From NCBI RefSeq assembly GCF_023520895.1, contig NZ_CP026029.1, positions 868,001-932,000 on the forward strand: DNA of 64,000 nucleotides, given 5' to 3'. Shown here one piece after another: positions 27,341 through 36,758 of this stretch. This stretch comes from Paenibacillus sp. PK3_47 (GTDB lineage: Bacteria; Bacillota; Bacilli; Paenibacillales; Paenibacillaceae). A model generated the notes under the pieces. It was not told the DNA's origin and did no database searches. It saw nothing but the letters and a program-made list of their open reading frames with translations. Positions within the stretch are counted from its first letter, which is position 1, and each line of letters opens with the position of its first letter. The position numbers were made by a program, and so were the translations under genes.

Positions 27341-27392
27341 ATAATAGCACTAAGTTGGAAACGTTTCAATACCTAAATTGGAAACGTTTCAA
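27341..27392 (-). promoter_or_regulatory. LacI promoter with two operators
   Basis: Two perfect copies of TTGGAAACGTTTCAA lie at 27355-27369 and 27378-27392, 23 bases apart. On the minus strand the first supplies the -35 element TTGAAA (27364-27369), 17 bases before TATTAT (27341-27346). This is an autoregulated promoter for the LacI gene. Confidence 0.8.
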
Positions 27393-27414
27393 ATTTAATT
27401 TTGCCTGCAACAAA

Positions 27415-27459
27415 AACCAGCCTGCAGGGGCAACCTATGGTTGCCCCTGCAGGCTGGTT
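27415..27459 (-). terminator. 21-bp perfect hairpin facing the antisense strand
   Basis: The two 21-base arms (27415-27435 and 27439-27459) pair perfectly across a 3-base loop. On the minus strand TTTTTG follows, the form of a Rho-independent terminator. Yet no minus-strand gene lies just upstream: the AraC gene runs the other way. It would stop antisense transcripts entering from the GH115 side, or fold in the leader of the AraC mRNA. Confidence 0.65.
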
Positions 27460-27495
27460 TCTTATATGATCTAACAGAGGGAGTGACATTACAAC

Positions 27496-28275
27496 ATGGA
27501 TATTAACAAATACGAAGGTCTCGTTCCGGACGTATTCCTGTTCGTAGATCGCAGATCGTTTCCGGACTGGGAGATTGCCCGGAGCACTATAGATTTCCAT
27601 GACCTTACCTTCATCGTTGAAGGGCGGTCGGACTACTATATCAACGGGGAAAAGTTTACCGTAGAAGCCGGGGATATGCTCTATGCTCCTTCGGGCAGTA
27701 TCCGGGAAGCCAACACATCCAGGGAATCACCGATGCATTCTTATGCGTTTAATTTTGTCTGGGAGGGCGGGGACAATCATGTACGGCTTCCCTTCGGAAC
27801 TGTAACCCGCAACTGGAGAACCAAAGAGCTCCTGAAGGACATCCGGGAATTTTCCCACGTCTGGATGGGCAAACAGCCGCTGTACCGGATGAAAGCCCGG
27901 GCCATCTTCCAGATGATTATATACAGGCTCCTTAGCATTGCCCACCATCAGGAACAACCGCTGATGGACCCGAGAATCCATAAGGCCATGGCCTATATCA
28001 TGGACCATTACTCGGAGAATCTCTCCATCGCCGAGCTTGCCGGTCTGGTCGGCCTGAATCCCGTCTATCTCGGCAAGCTGTTCAAGCAGAACACCGGCTC
28101 CACCTGCAAGGAATTCCTGAACAGGGTGCGGGTGAACAATGCCGAGATGATCCTCTCCGCCGGCGGTTTTAATGTCACGGAGGTGGCGCAGCACTGCGGC
28201 TATCATGATGTCGCCTACTTCAGCAATGTTTTCAAGAACATCAAGGGTTACCCTCCTTCATCCGCCCTGAAATAA
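27496..28275 (+). CDS. AraC-family regulator
   Basis: A 259-residue regulator with an N-terminal cupin (about residues 20-120, DLTFIVEGRSDYYINGEKF region) and a C-terminal double helix-turn-helix (about 160-258, LSIAELAGLVGLNPVYLGKLF and VAQHCGYHDVAYFSNVFK). GAGGGAG lies 12 bases before the ATG. It is divergent from the LacI gene and convergent with GH115, the two stop codons being only about 15 bases apart. The best guess is control of the xylan side-chain genes that follow, but control of the fructan genes is possible. Confidence 0.88.
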   Translation: MDINKYEGLVPDVFLFVDRRSFPDWEIARSTIDFHDLTFIVEGRSDYYINGEKFTVEAGDMLYAPSGSIREANTSRESPMHSYAFNFVWEGGDNHVRLPFGTVTRNWRTKELLKDIREFSHVWMGKQPLYRMKARAIFQMIIYRLLSIAHHQEQPLMDPRIHKAMAYIMDHYSENLSIAELAGLVGLNPVYLGKLFKQNTGSTCKEFLNRVRVNNAEMILSAGGFNVTEVAQHCGYHDVAYFSNVFKNIKGYPPSSALK

Positions 28276-28290
28276 AGCAGCAGCCTGCCG

Positions 28291-31158
28291 TTAGTGTGCC
28301 GACCGTCCCGTGCAATAGCTCTCCGCCGGTCCCAGATAAGAATAAGGAAGCGGAGCTGCAGACAGCACCAGCCTTTGCAGAACCAGTCCGGCATCCAGAC
28401 CGTAGATACGCAGGGTATGAAGCCCAACGGTCAAGACATGTGAAGTAGTCATGGTATGAACATTATCCATCACAGCACGGCACCACGGTTCATTGTTATA
28501 ATCTCCGCCCTCATAGTTCTCGGGCAGAACGTCCGCTATCACCGGAATCCCGCCATCAAAGCCTGCTGCATATTTCAGCCCGCTGGTAGGTGAGAGATGG
28601 TTGGTCGGCGCAGTAAAAACCGTCAGGCGGTATTCACCGTCCTGTCTCACCAGAATCCGGTATTCCAGGTATGGCGCATGCTCCGGTTGTCCAAAGGACA
28701 CACCGTCCGGGAACATTTTTACCGAAGACAAGGACCGCCCGTAGTTCCCGATAATCTTCCACTCTACCCCCGATTTGGAGACGCGGCTCAGTGCATGCTC
28801 CGCCTCGATGGCTATCACCTGCTGTGTTTCCACAAACGTCAATGGCGGTATATTCTTAAGGTCAATCCATTCCACGGCGACCTGCACCTCCACTGTACCG
28901 CCGGCGCCGGAAACTGTGATATGCCCTGCAGAGGCTCCCTCTAATTTGCCCCAGTCTATACTGACCCTGATTGTCTCTCCGGTATCCACCCGCCCGGCAA
29001 ACTTGTCCAGTCTGATCCATTCCGCCGAAGCTTCAGCCCGAAACTCAAATCCTGTATCTCCGCCGCTGCTGACCGTAATGTCATAGTTCTCTTGCTGCAG
29101 ATTGGTGAACACCGGCAGGCTGGCTGTACCCGAAGTATAGGCCTGCTCTGTTCCCTCCACATCGACAATCATCAGGGATCCCTGAACCGGGATTACCGTA
29201 CATCCCTCCGGGTAGCTCCATCCTTCCGCATCCCAGTGTATGTACCCAACGTGAGGTGAACTCATCATTCCCTGCCACTTTCCTGCTGAGATTTCTGTAT
29301 TGTACATCCGCTGCAGCTGCTGATCCCGCTCAATGGCCTCTTTCACCAGATCAGCATAAGTGTTGGCAAGCATACTTCCCCGCTTGGCGTACAGGCTGCT
29401 GAACCCCCCGTAAATATTCATTTTGACCACATTCGCCGAGGCCGCTGCAGGATAGTAGACAAGCTGATAATAAGCATCCCTGTGGGCTTCAGGTAATAAA
29501 GCCTCATATTTAACGGCTGCCTTCTCAATCCTAAGGGCTTGCCCCAGCACGGTTTGCGCCTCATGATGATGGACCGGACTGAAGGTTGAAGGCGTAATAA
29601 TCTCCGGCTTGCGCCGCCCGTTCATCCGCGTATAATCGCTCAGCAGCTGTGCAACCCCAAGGATGGCCTCCTGGTCCAGTACAGCCCCGAACTGCTGCCG
29701 CACCCAGCGTTCTGTGTATTCAGCAGTCCGGTTCACCGCCCCGCTTCCCCATGCCTCAAAGTCATAAGCCAGGTCCAGGAAATAGGAGACCGGCAGCTCC
29801 ATCGGCTTCAAATCGCCCACATTAACGATCCAGACCTCACGGATGCCGTAATCGAACGCCATGCACATCTGCTCCCAAATTTTCCCGAGCGGGACCGTGT
29901 TCACCCATTCATAAGAATGAGGTCCTCCGTGATAGTCAAAATGGTAGTACATCCCCCAGCCCGCGCTGCGGCGCTGCTCGCTGCCCGCCGGGATTTTGCG
30001 CAGGTTGCCGAAGTTATCGTCAGCCAGCAGAATGGTAACATCATTCAGTACATCCCAATCCTTCAGCCCCACCACTTCGGCCGTGCCGTACCAATATTTC
30101 TCGACTTCCTTGTAGACTGCCAGAATTTGCGGTGCATGCTCCAGATTATATTTCCTCAGTAAGCGTTTCTGGGTGAGGATAATGTCCTTCAGCAGCTCAA
30201 TATTGTCCCGGTCAGAGCCTTCCAGTGCGGAATCACTCTCCCCGCGCATACCGAGCGTTATCAGGTTCGGATACTCTTTGTTGCGCTTGATTCCGTCCTC
30301 CCAGAACTCTGTAATCGCCTGCCTGTTCCGGGCAAAATCCCACAAATTGCTTGTCCCGTACTGCTGATATACCTTCTGCCATTCACTGCCTGCCCTGAAC
30401 AAAGGCTCATGATGGGAAGTGCCCATGATGATGCCGTATTCTTCGGCATGGACGGCATTGGCAATCGGGTGCTCCTTGCCGTTCAGGCTGAATTCAGCAC
30501 TCCACATGGCCGGCCAAAGATAATTCCCTTTCAATCTGAGAATCAGCTCAAAGACCTTGTCATAGAAATCTTCATTGAAATCGCCGAAGGCCCCGGTTAC
30601 CCAGGAACCCAGAGAAGGCCAGTCATCATTCAGAAAAATCCCCCGGTATTTCACCGAAGGTTCTCTCGAAACCTTATTCAGGCTGCTCACGGGAAGGGAA
30701 AGATCCGGCTTCTTCTCCGGCACTACGTCCGCAAAGTAGACCCAAGGGCTGACACCGATCATTTCCGATATGGAATAAATGCCGTATACCGCCCCCCTTT
30801 TATCGCTGCCGGCAATGACCAGCGCCCGGTCCAGCCCGGGAAGCGGGTGATCCATCACCTGAATCTTGTAGCACTCTCTTTTCCCCTGGATGGCGGAGAC
30901 ATCCAGTTGACCCTCAGCAACAAGCTTGCCGATAATCCCATTGCAGCCGATAGACCCGATTATCACCGCTGTTCCCTTCAGCTGCTCCGGCTCTGTAATA
31001 ATCTCAGGGACCGTCCCGGTGACCTGCTCTATATCTCCGGCGAAAGACCTGGCTGCCCGGATCAACCCCTTGTAATCTATACCTGCGGGATCAAGGTACA
31101 GCTTCACCGCCACTTCCTGCCTCACCAGGATAAACTCCTTATCCTTTTCCATAGACAA
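28291..31158 (-). CDS. GH115 xylan alpha-glucuronidase
   Basis: A 955-residue GH115 enzyme, recognised by the region around LKGNYLWPAMWSAEF and the sequence VKYRGIFLNDDWPSLGSW just before it. The family removes (4-O-methyl)-glucuronic acid from internal and terminal xylose of glucuronoxylan. There is no signal peptide, so it should act on imported oligosaccharides. Two starts are close together: TTG at 31158 (GGGGAG five bases upstream) and ATG at 31152. It is divergent from an SGNH esterase, which fits joint removal of glucuronate and acetyl groups. It ends head-on against the AraC gene. Confidence 0.9.
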   Translation of the reverse strand: MSMEKDKEFILVRQEVAVKLYLDPAGIDYKGLIRAARSFAGDIEQVTGTVPEIITEPEQLKGTAVIIGSIGCNGIIGKLVAEGQLDVSAIQGKRECYKIQVMDHPLPGLDRALVIAGSDKRGAVYGIYSISEMIGVSPWVYFADVVPEKKPDLSLPVSSLNKVSREPSVKYRGIFLNDDWPSLGSWVTGAFGDFNEDFYDKVFELILRLKGNYLWPAMWSAEFSLNGKEHPIANAVHAEEYGIIMGTSHHEPLFRAGSEWQKVYQQYGTSNLWDFARNRQAITEFWEDGIKRNKEYPNLITLGMRGESDSALEGSDRDNIELLKDIILTQKRLLRKYNLEHAPQILAVYKEVEKYWYGTAEVVGLKDWDVLNDVTILLADDNFGNLRKIPAGSEQRRSAGWGMYYHFDYHGGPHSYEWVNTVPLGKIWEQMCMAFDYGIREVWIVNVGDLKPMELPVSYFLDLAYDFEAWGSGAVNRTAEYTERWVRQQFGAVLDQEAILGVAQLLSDYTRMNGRRKPEIITPSTFSPVHHHEAQTVLGQALRIEKAAVKYEALLPEAHRDAYYQLVYYPAAASANVVKMNIYGGFSSLYAKRGSMLANTYADLVKEAIERDQQLQRMYNTEISAGKWQGMMSSPHVGYIHWDAEGWSYPEGCTVIPVQGSLMIVDVEGTEQAYTSGTASLPVFTNLQQENYDITVSSGGDTGFEFRAEASAEWIRLDKFAGRVDTGETIRVSIDWGKLEGASAGHITVSGAGGTVEVQVAVEWIDLKNIPPLTFVETQQVIAIEAEHALSRVSKSGVEWKIIGNYGRSLSSVKMFPDGVSFGQPEHAPYLEYRILVRQDGEYRLTVFTAPTNHLSPTSGLKYAAGFDGGIPVIADVLPENYEGGDYNNEPWCRAVMDNVHTMTTSHVLTVGLHTLRIYGLDAGLVLQRLVLSAAPLPYSYLGPAESYCTGRSAH

Positions 31159-31429
31159 CCATTCTCCCCTTTACATCCCTTATTGCTATGCTAGGCACAT
31201 TATATTCGTAAAGCGGTTTCAGCCTCCATGTGAAAACTAGCTACTTTTTGTAATTACTAAACACAAATTGTGTTTTGGGTTATAAATTTGTCAGAAGGGC
31301 ATTCCAGCACTCCGGCATTTCTGCTACAGTGTAGACATTATGAGGCGCAGCAGACACTTCTGAGACTTTCAACAACCTTTGCGAAAGCGCCTTCACAACT
31401 CTTATACAGCGGGGATGGTTAAAGTCACT
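31159..31429. promoter_or_regulatory. Divergent GH115/esterase control region
   Basis: This 270-base gap holds promoters for both directions. It contains two cre-like sites, GTAAAGCGGTTTCA (31208-31221, near GH115) and CGAAAGCGCCTTCA (31382-31395, near the esterase). Each differs from the CcpA consensus palindrome at two or more positions, so catabolite repression of both genes is plausible but unproven. Confidence 0.4.
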
Positions 31430-33160
31430 ATGCAAAATAACAGGTATTCTGAAGCTGGAACGGTTGAAGGGCCCGCAGCGCCGCAGGACCCCGCCGAACG
31501 GAGAAACGGATTTTTCGTACTCTTTGAAACGATCATCGAGGCCACGGAACGGGCTGAAGGCAGCCCTTCCCAGGAGATTTATCTGGAAGGCAGCTATCTG
31601 AAGGACAAAGCCAAATATATCGGCGGGGTCACAGATGAGGGAATGCTGGAGCTGCTCGGCAGCTGGACCGGATTCCGCCAACTGGTCCATAGTATCGGGG
31701 TGTCTGTAAAGTCAGAGAGGGAACAGGCGGAGATCTGTTTTCTACTCCAGAACTGGGGCAAAACGAGCAAATATGAGACGGGTACGCGGCTGACCCTGCC
31801 CTGTCCCGCAGACGGGACAGAAGTCATCCTCACGCTTGCGGACATCGTCTGGAATGAAGATGATGAAGCTCCCGGCAAATTCGCCTTTGAATTCAGCCAT
31901 GCGGGGGAGCTGGCGGCGGCGAGCATTATTTTTTATCTGAATGACGGATATACCGTGCCTGAACTCACCCCGGAGCTTCCGGTTCCATTCGGTTCTGAGG
32001 AATACCGGGAGATGATCAGTAAGTCTCTGCTGCAGCCCGGCAATAATCAAAGATTGAAGGCGGCCATTGAAAAGGCACAAAGGGGTGAAGATGTCACTAT
32101 CGCCTACATCGGCGGTTCCATTACACAGGGTGCCGGAGCCAAACCGATACATACAGAATGCTATGCTTATCAATCGTATCTGGAGTTTAAGAACCGGTTC
32201 GGAAAAGACGGCGGCAGCCATATTCATTTCATCAAAGCTGGAGTCGGCGGGACACCGTCTGAGCTTGGCGTGATCCGTTATGACCGGGATATTCTCAGAG
32301 ACGGCAGCGCTGCACCGGATATTGTGGTGGTAGAATTTGCGGTGAATGACGCAGGCGACGAGACCAAGGGCAACTGCTATGAAAGCCTGTGCCTGAAAAT
32401 CCTCTCTGCCGACAACCGGCCGGCTGTGATTCTGCTGTTCAGTGTTTTTGTGAATGACTGGAACCTGCAGGACCGACTCTCCCCTGTAGGCCGTCACTAC
32501 AACCTCCCTATGGTCAGTGTAAAGGATGCGGTGACGGAGCAGTTCCGGCTGAGCAAGGCAGAAGGGAACATCATCTCCAAAAGACAGTTTTTCTACGATA
32601 TCTACCATCCCACCAATGACGGCCACCGGGTAATGGCGGATTGTCTCACTCATCTGTTCTCCGAGGCCGCCCATGCGCCAAAAGATGCTGATGATCTATT
32701 GCTGAACCAGCCGCCGGCCATCGGGAATGATTTTACCGGAATCCGGTTGCTTGACCGCAATAGTCTTAACAGCGAAGTGCGAATTGAAGCCGGCGGCTTC
32801 CGGGAGACCGATACCGATCTGCAGCTGGTGGAATTGGATGCAGACCCCTTTGGAACGGCGCAATTTCCGTACAACTGGATGCATACCTCCGCAGGGCAGG
32901 AAAGCTTCAGGCTGTGGATCAGCAGCAGAATTCTGATACTCATATATAAGGATTCAGGCAGCAGCGACTTCGGAAAAGCAGAGATTCTCGTGGACGGCAA
33001 GCCCGTGCTCATTGCGGATCCGCATGTCAACAACTGGACACACTGTAACCCGATGATTTTGTATCATAACGAAACAAGCGCCGGGCATGAGGTTGAAATC
33101 CAAATGGCAAGCGGGGATCAGAATAAATGCTTTACGGTTCTCGGCTTCGGGTATTTGTGA
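31430..33160 (+). CDS. SGNH/GDSL-type carbohydrate esterase
   Basis: About 576 residues. The first 200 residues form a domain I do not recognise; residues about 220-430 are an SGNH hydrolase with block I GGSITQGAG (catalytic Ser), block III VNDAGD and block V YHPTNDGH (catalytic Asp/His); the last 130 residues look like a beta-rich accessory domain. Members near xylanase genes are acetyl-xylan esterases, which fits the divergent GH115 neighbour. No signal peptide is seen. The start is uncertain: ATG 31415 or 31430 are both possible and neither has an ideal ribosome site. Confidence 0.82.
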   Translation: MQNNRYSEAGTVEGPAAPQDPAERRNGFFVLFETIIEATERAEGSPSQEIYLEGSYLKDKAKYIGGVTDEGMLELLGSWTGFRQLVHSIGVSVKSEREQAEICFLLQNWGKTSKYETGTRLTLPCPADGTEVILTLADIVWNEDDEAPGKFAFEFSHAGELAAASIIFYLNDGYTVPELTPELPVPFGSEEYREMISKSLLQPGNNQRLKAAIEKAQRGEDVTIAYIGGSITQGAGAKPIHTECYAYQSYLEFKNRFGKDGGSHIHFIKAGVGGTPSELGVIRYDRDILRDGSAAPDIVVVEFAVNDAGDETKGNCYESLCLKILSADNRPAVILLFSVFVNDWNLQDRLSPVGRHYNLPMVSVKDAVTEQFRLSKAEGNIISKRQFFYDIYHPTNDGHRVMADCLTHLFSEAAHAPKDADDLLLNQPPAIGNDFTGIRLLDRNSLNSEVRIEAGGFRETDTDLQLVELDADPFGTAQFPYNWMHTSAGQESFRLWISSRILILIYKDSGSSDFGKAEILVDGKPVLIADPHVNNWTHCNPMILYHNETSAGHEVEIQMASGDQNKCFTVLGFGYL

Positions 33161-33173
33161 GTTACAACGGATA

Positions 33174-33219
33174 CAAAAAAGGCTGTCCCGGCAGCAGATA
33201 ACTGCTGCCGGGACAGCCT
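33174..33219 (-). terminator. Terminator between esterase and SDR genes
   Basis: An 18-bp perfect stem (33180-33197 with 33202-33219, loop ATAA) is followed on the minus strand by TTTTTTGTAT. It ends the SDR transcript and may also stop the convergent esterase transcript. Confidence 0.88.
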
Positions 33220-33299
33220 GCTTAGAAGCTGTAACGATGACACTTTTAAAAACCTCAGGTTCTGGCACCCGATATTCAACCGTCTGTCTGCTCCTTCTC

Positions 33300-34028
33300 C
33301 TACCAAGGCAGCTCCTTGCCCTCGTCATCAATCAATGCCAGCCCTTCCCCTGCATATCCCGGATCAAGCCGCTGAGCAATCCGCTCCAGAATCTGTCCGG
33401 CAGATTCATCCGGTGTCAGCTTGCCTGCCGTATCCAGCTTGCCCTGCATGTAGGTCTGGACATGGCCGGGATGAAGGACCAGCACCTTGCCTCCCCGGGG
33501 AGAGATCTGGTTATGGATCAGCTGGGACTGCATATTGAGGGCCGCCTTGGACATGCAGTAAGCGTACCAGGCGTTCCGCCAGCAGCTTCCAATGCTGCCT
33601 GCCTCAGAAGATATGTTGACGATGAGCTTGCTCTCGCTTTTCATAATAGGCCCGATCAGCCCGTTCGACATTCTCAGCGCACCCAGCGTATTCACGCGGA
33701 ACACCTTGTCCATCTCTTCAAAATCCAGTTCATCCTCAACCGTCGCCTGCATATCTCCGAGAATGGCCCCGTTGTTGATCAGAATCTCGAGCCGGTCCGT
33801 GACCGCAGCTACTGCTTCCAGCGCTTTACTGACACTGTTTCCATCACTTATATCTAGCGGAACCGCCTTCAGTTTTCCTTCACTGGTCTCCTCAAGCCGC
33901 TCAAGCTCATTCCCGTCTTCAGCATACTGTCCGGCAAACACATGATAGCCCCGTGCAAGTAACCCTTTGGCCAAGCTCAGTCCGACTCCCCGGTCGGCCC
34001 CCGTAACAAATGCCCATTTGATCATCAT
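33300..34028 (-). CDS. Short-chain dehydrogenase/reductase
   Basis: A 242-residue SDR with the cofactor-binding motif TGADRGVG (residues 9-16), NNGA (about 85) and the active-site Tyr-x-x-x-Lys as YCMSK (about 157-161), with a Ser about 13 residues before. The third Gly of TGxxxGxG is present, so it should bind NAD(P)H. The substrate cannot be read from sequence. GGAGG lies just before two adjacent ATGs (34028 and 34025). A 125-base gap separates it from the ABC-2 genes upstream, so it may be transcribed alone. Confidence 0.85.
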   Translation of the reverse strand: MMIKWAFVTGADRGVGLSLAKGLLARGYHVFAGQYAEDGNELERLEETSEGKLKAVPLDISDGNSVSKALEAVAAVTDRLEILINNGAILGDMQATVEDELDFEEMDKVFRVNTLGALRMSNGLIGPIMKSESKLIVNISSEAGSIGSCWRNAWYAYCMSKAALNMQSQLIHNQISPRGGKVLVLHPGHVQTYMQGKLDTAGKLTPDESAGQILERIAQRLDPGYAGEGLALIDDEGKELPW

Positions 34029-34153
34029 CCTGTCCTCCTGTTCTCTTGGTGAAGTTCCTTCTTCTCCTTCAAAAGAGTTGTTTCTTTCATTGTAGACCCT
34101 GTGAGGAGGGGCAGGTATGATTGGATGGCTGTATTTTATGGCATAATGACAGT

Positions 34154-34852
34154 TTAATCATCCACCTTGGTTTTTTGAAAACAAATATACGTAATGACGG
34201 CCGCGCCAAGCACCCAGATCGTTATGATCCCGAGCGGCAGCCAGGAGCTGTTATCATGCAGCTTCATGGCCTGCATCACCGGAAATGTAACGGTAATTCG
34301 GGCTGCTATACTGTTTTCCCCCGCAAAGCCAAGAGAGCCAATCATCGGAGTGAATCCGAACAGGAACGTGAACGGCATCAGAAAGGCGGAGGTTGCGGCA
34401 ACTGACTTGGCAAATAAAGCGGCACAGACACCAAGCAGCACAAAGAAGACCAGCAGCAGAATCAGACCCAGGATGACCCTGATATTCAGGAACGGCTCAA
34501 TGCCGGTGATCAGCAGCGATACGATTAAGGAGACCAGTGTGGCCAGAACGGTGACCAGACTTTTTCCGATAATGATATCGAGCAGCGAAGCAGGGGACTG
34601 GATCAGTCCGCGCAGCGTTTTTTTCTCATTCTCCTCGGCCATCATGTTCATGATCGTCCCTGATGTAACCGCGGCAAACGTACCGCCGACGATCATATAC
34701 ATCATTGAAACCGTAGGCTCTGCATCCGCCAGAACGCGGTCGAGTACCAACGCTATAATAACAGGAATGGCCACAGTAATGATCAGGGTCAGGTTCTTCA
34801 TGAGATCCTTGAGATCTTTTTCAAAAATGGCACTGATGCGCCGGATATTCAT
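34154..34852 (-). CDS. ABC-2 type transporter permease
   Basis: A 232-residue membrane protein with six helices of the ABC-2 (NatB/YhaP-like) type and no extra domains. Its start overlaps the ATPase stop codon by one base (ATGA-type), so the two are co-translated. Such small exporters move drugs, peptides or sodium; the substrate is unknown. With the ATPase and the LytTR regulator upstream it forms a three-gene unit. Confidence 0.85.
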   Translation of the reverse strand: MNIRRISAIFEKDLKDLMKNLTLIITVAIPVIIALVLDRVLADAEPTVSMMYMIVGGTFAAVTSGTIMNMMAEENEKKTLRGLIQSPASLLDIIIGKSLVTVLATLVSLIVSLLITGIEPFLNIRVILGLILLLVFFVLLGVCAALFAKSVAATSAFLMPFTFLFGFTPMIGSLGFAGENSIAARITVTFPVMQAMKLHDNSSWLPLGIITIWVLGAAVITYICFQKTKVDD

Positions 34853-35700
34853 TATTCCAGCTCCTTTCCGGTCACCTTCAGAAAAATCTGGCCAAGCGTC
34901 GGATCATCGGTATGCATGCTCTTTACTTGTCCGCCCGCCACCAGTGCGCTGATCTGCCCGGCATTCCCGGATTCATTGGCAATGACCAGTCTTTCCCCGG
35001 CGTGGGTCTCCACATGAAAGGCATGTGTCGAATACTTGAAGCGCAGTGCAGCCGGACTGTCCAGCTCCTGAAGCTCCCCGTTATGCAAAAAGGCCACCCG
35101 GTCACACAAAGCCGCCGCTTCCTCCATATTATGCGTAGTCAGAAAAATCGTCGTCCCCGCTTCATTCAGCCTTTGCAGTCCGCGGTGGATATGTTCCATA
35201 TTGGCCGGATCGAGCGCAGAGGTCGGTTCATCCAGAAATACCAGCTCCGGCGTATGAATGAGCGCTTTGGCCAGCAGTACGCGCTGCTTCATCCCCTTTG
35301 ACAGCTTGGAGACTGTCTTCGGACCCTCATCCTGCAGATTGACCTCAGCCAGAATTTCAGCGATCCGGTTCAGCGGAACATCATATAATTTACAGAACAG
35401 CTTCAGATTATCATAGACGCTCAGCCGCTCATACAGGGAGCTGTTATCCGATAAAATCCCGATCCGGGATTTGAAATCCGCCGTCCCGAAATTTGCCTGT
35501 TCCAGACCGAGCACTTTCACTTCACCATCGGTTGGCGTCAGCTCCCCGGTCAGGATTTTGATCGTTGTTGTTTTGCCCGATCCGCTGGGTCCAAGCAGAC
35601 CGAATACCTCTCCTCTTTTCACCTGAAAACTCAGCTGCCTGACCGCGGTATTCGTCCCGAATACCTTCTGCAGCGTTTTGACTTCAATTGCGTATTGCAC
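34852..35700 (-). CDS. ABC-2 type transporter ATPase
   Basis: About 282 residues. Walker A GPSGSGKTT, signature LSKGMKQRVLLAKAL, Walker B LVFLDEPTSALD and the H-loop THNMEE are all intact. I use the GTG at 35700 (VQYAIEVKTLQKVFG) because GGAGGT lies seven bases upstream; a longer reading to 35736 lacks a ribosome site. It energises the permease at 34154-34852. The gene follows the LytTR regulator by 107 bases. Its C-terminal extension after the H-loop resembles that of drug-export ATPases. Confidence 0.88.
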   Translation of the reverse strand: MQYAIEVKTLQKVFGTNTAVRQLSFQVKRGEVFGLLGPSGSGKTTTIKILTGELTPTDGEVKVLGLEQANFGTADFKSRIGILSDNSSLYERLSVYDNLKLFCKLYDVPLNRIAEILAEVNLQDEGPKTVSKLSKGMKQRVLLAKALIHTPELVFLDEPTSALDPANMEHIHRGLQRLNEAGTTIFLTTHNMEEAAALCDRVAFLHNGELQELDSPAALRFKYSTHAFHVETHAGERLVIANESGNAGQISALVAGGQVKSMHTDDPTLGQIFLKVTGKELE

Positions 35701-35807
35701 CAGCCTGACCTCCTTCGATTCATTAACTTGCTTCAAGCATATCGAACGGGGCAGGAAGCGTCAGCCTTTTGGGGACGGAATGTACTGCATGGAAGGCTGA
35801 ACTGTAC

Positions 35808-36758
35808 CTATTCCAGGCTGAATTTTTCCAGAACCTCCTGTATTTTGGTCCGTGAGAGCGGTATGGTGGACTCTGCCTGGTTGTCGATCCGGAGTGAATA
35901 TGTATTTTTGGACCAGGTAATGATCTCGCGGACCTTCTGCAGATTTACAATATACGAACGGTGACAGCGGTAAAATCCGTACACCTCCAATTTCTTCTCG
36001 ACATCCGCAAGCGTGGAGTCCATGGCATAGCTTTCGTTATTGATGACAAGCACGGCTTTGCCGTCCCGGCTCTCAATGTAGTCAATCTCAGGAGGATCGA
36101 ACAGAATAATTTTATCGTCCACCTTGGCGGGAATTTTGAACAGTTTGGCTGTTTTGGGTGCGGCGGCGGGGACTTCCGGTTCAGGGGCTGTATCCTCGTC
36201 TGCTGCTTCAAGCTGCTGGATACCGTCAGACTGAAGCTTATAGGCAGCGTCCCCGAGAATCCGCGCGTGCTCCATACCGGATACCAGAATAAGTACGGAG
36301 ACAGGGTGTTCCTTTAACTTGGACAGCATGCGGATCAAAGTATTAACCGTCCGGACATCCACACCCTGCACAGGCTCGCGGAAGACCATGGACCCGGCGC
36401 CGCTCATATAATACTTGGCATAATACAGCCGGCGGATTTCCGACTCCGAGCACTTATGCAGGGGCCGCCCGGCACAATGATGCAGCTCAAACTGCACGAG
36501 AATTTCAGACAGCGGGACCCGGCAGCCGAACCATTTATGGAAAAAAGCAATATTGTTCTCCACAGTCAGCCGCGTATATAATCCTTCCTCATAATCAAAC
36601 ACCTGGAGTCCGGCCTGTCCGCGGAGGGCCTTCACCAGCTCAGCCTGCAGATCTGTATCACTGTAAATGGCCGCCGCCTCGAAATCGCGGAGAGTAAGCG
36701 TAAATGCGGGAAGCGACCCGCTGTCTGATATTTCAGGGGTAATGATGAACTCGGCCAT
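35808..36758 (-). CDS. LytTR regulator with an ABC-ATPase-derived N-terminal domain
   Basis: About 316 residues from the ATG (MAEFIITPEI) with GGGAGGT nine bases upstream. The C-terminal 100 residues are a LytTR DNA-binding domain (DYIESRDGKAVLV, FYRCHRSYIVNLQKV). The N-terminal 190 residues read like an ABC ATPase without Walker A: RLTVENNIAFFHKWFG, then KCSESEIRRLYYAKYYM in place of the signature helix, then SMVFREPVQGVD in place of Walker B. It should therefore not hydrolyse ATP but could mimic or contact the ATPase encoded next to it. It is the first gene of the exporter unit and likely its regulator. Upstream lies the 52-bp array. Confidence 0.85.
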   Translation of the reverse strand: MAEFIITPEISDSGSLPAFTLTLRDFEAAAIYSDTDLQAELVKALRGQAGLQVFDYEEGLYTRLTVENNIAFFHKWFGCRVPLSEILVQFELHHCAGRPLHKCSESEIRRLYYAKYYMSGAGSMVFREPVQGVDVRTVNTLIRMLSKLKEHPVSVLILVSGMEHARILGDAAYKLQSDGIQQLEAADEDTAPEPEVPAAAPKTAKLFKIPAKVDDKIILFDPPEIDYIESRDGKAVLVINNESYAMDSTLADVEKKLEVYGFYRCHRSYIVNLQKVREIITWSKNTYSLRIDNQAESTIPLSRTKIQEVLEKFSLE

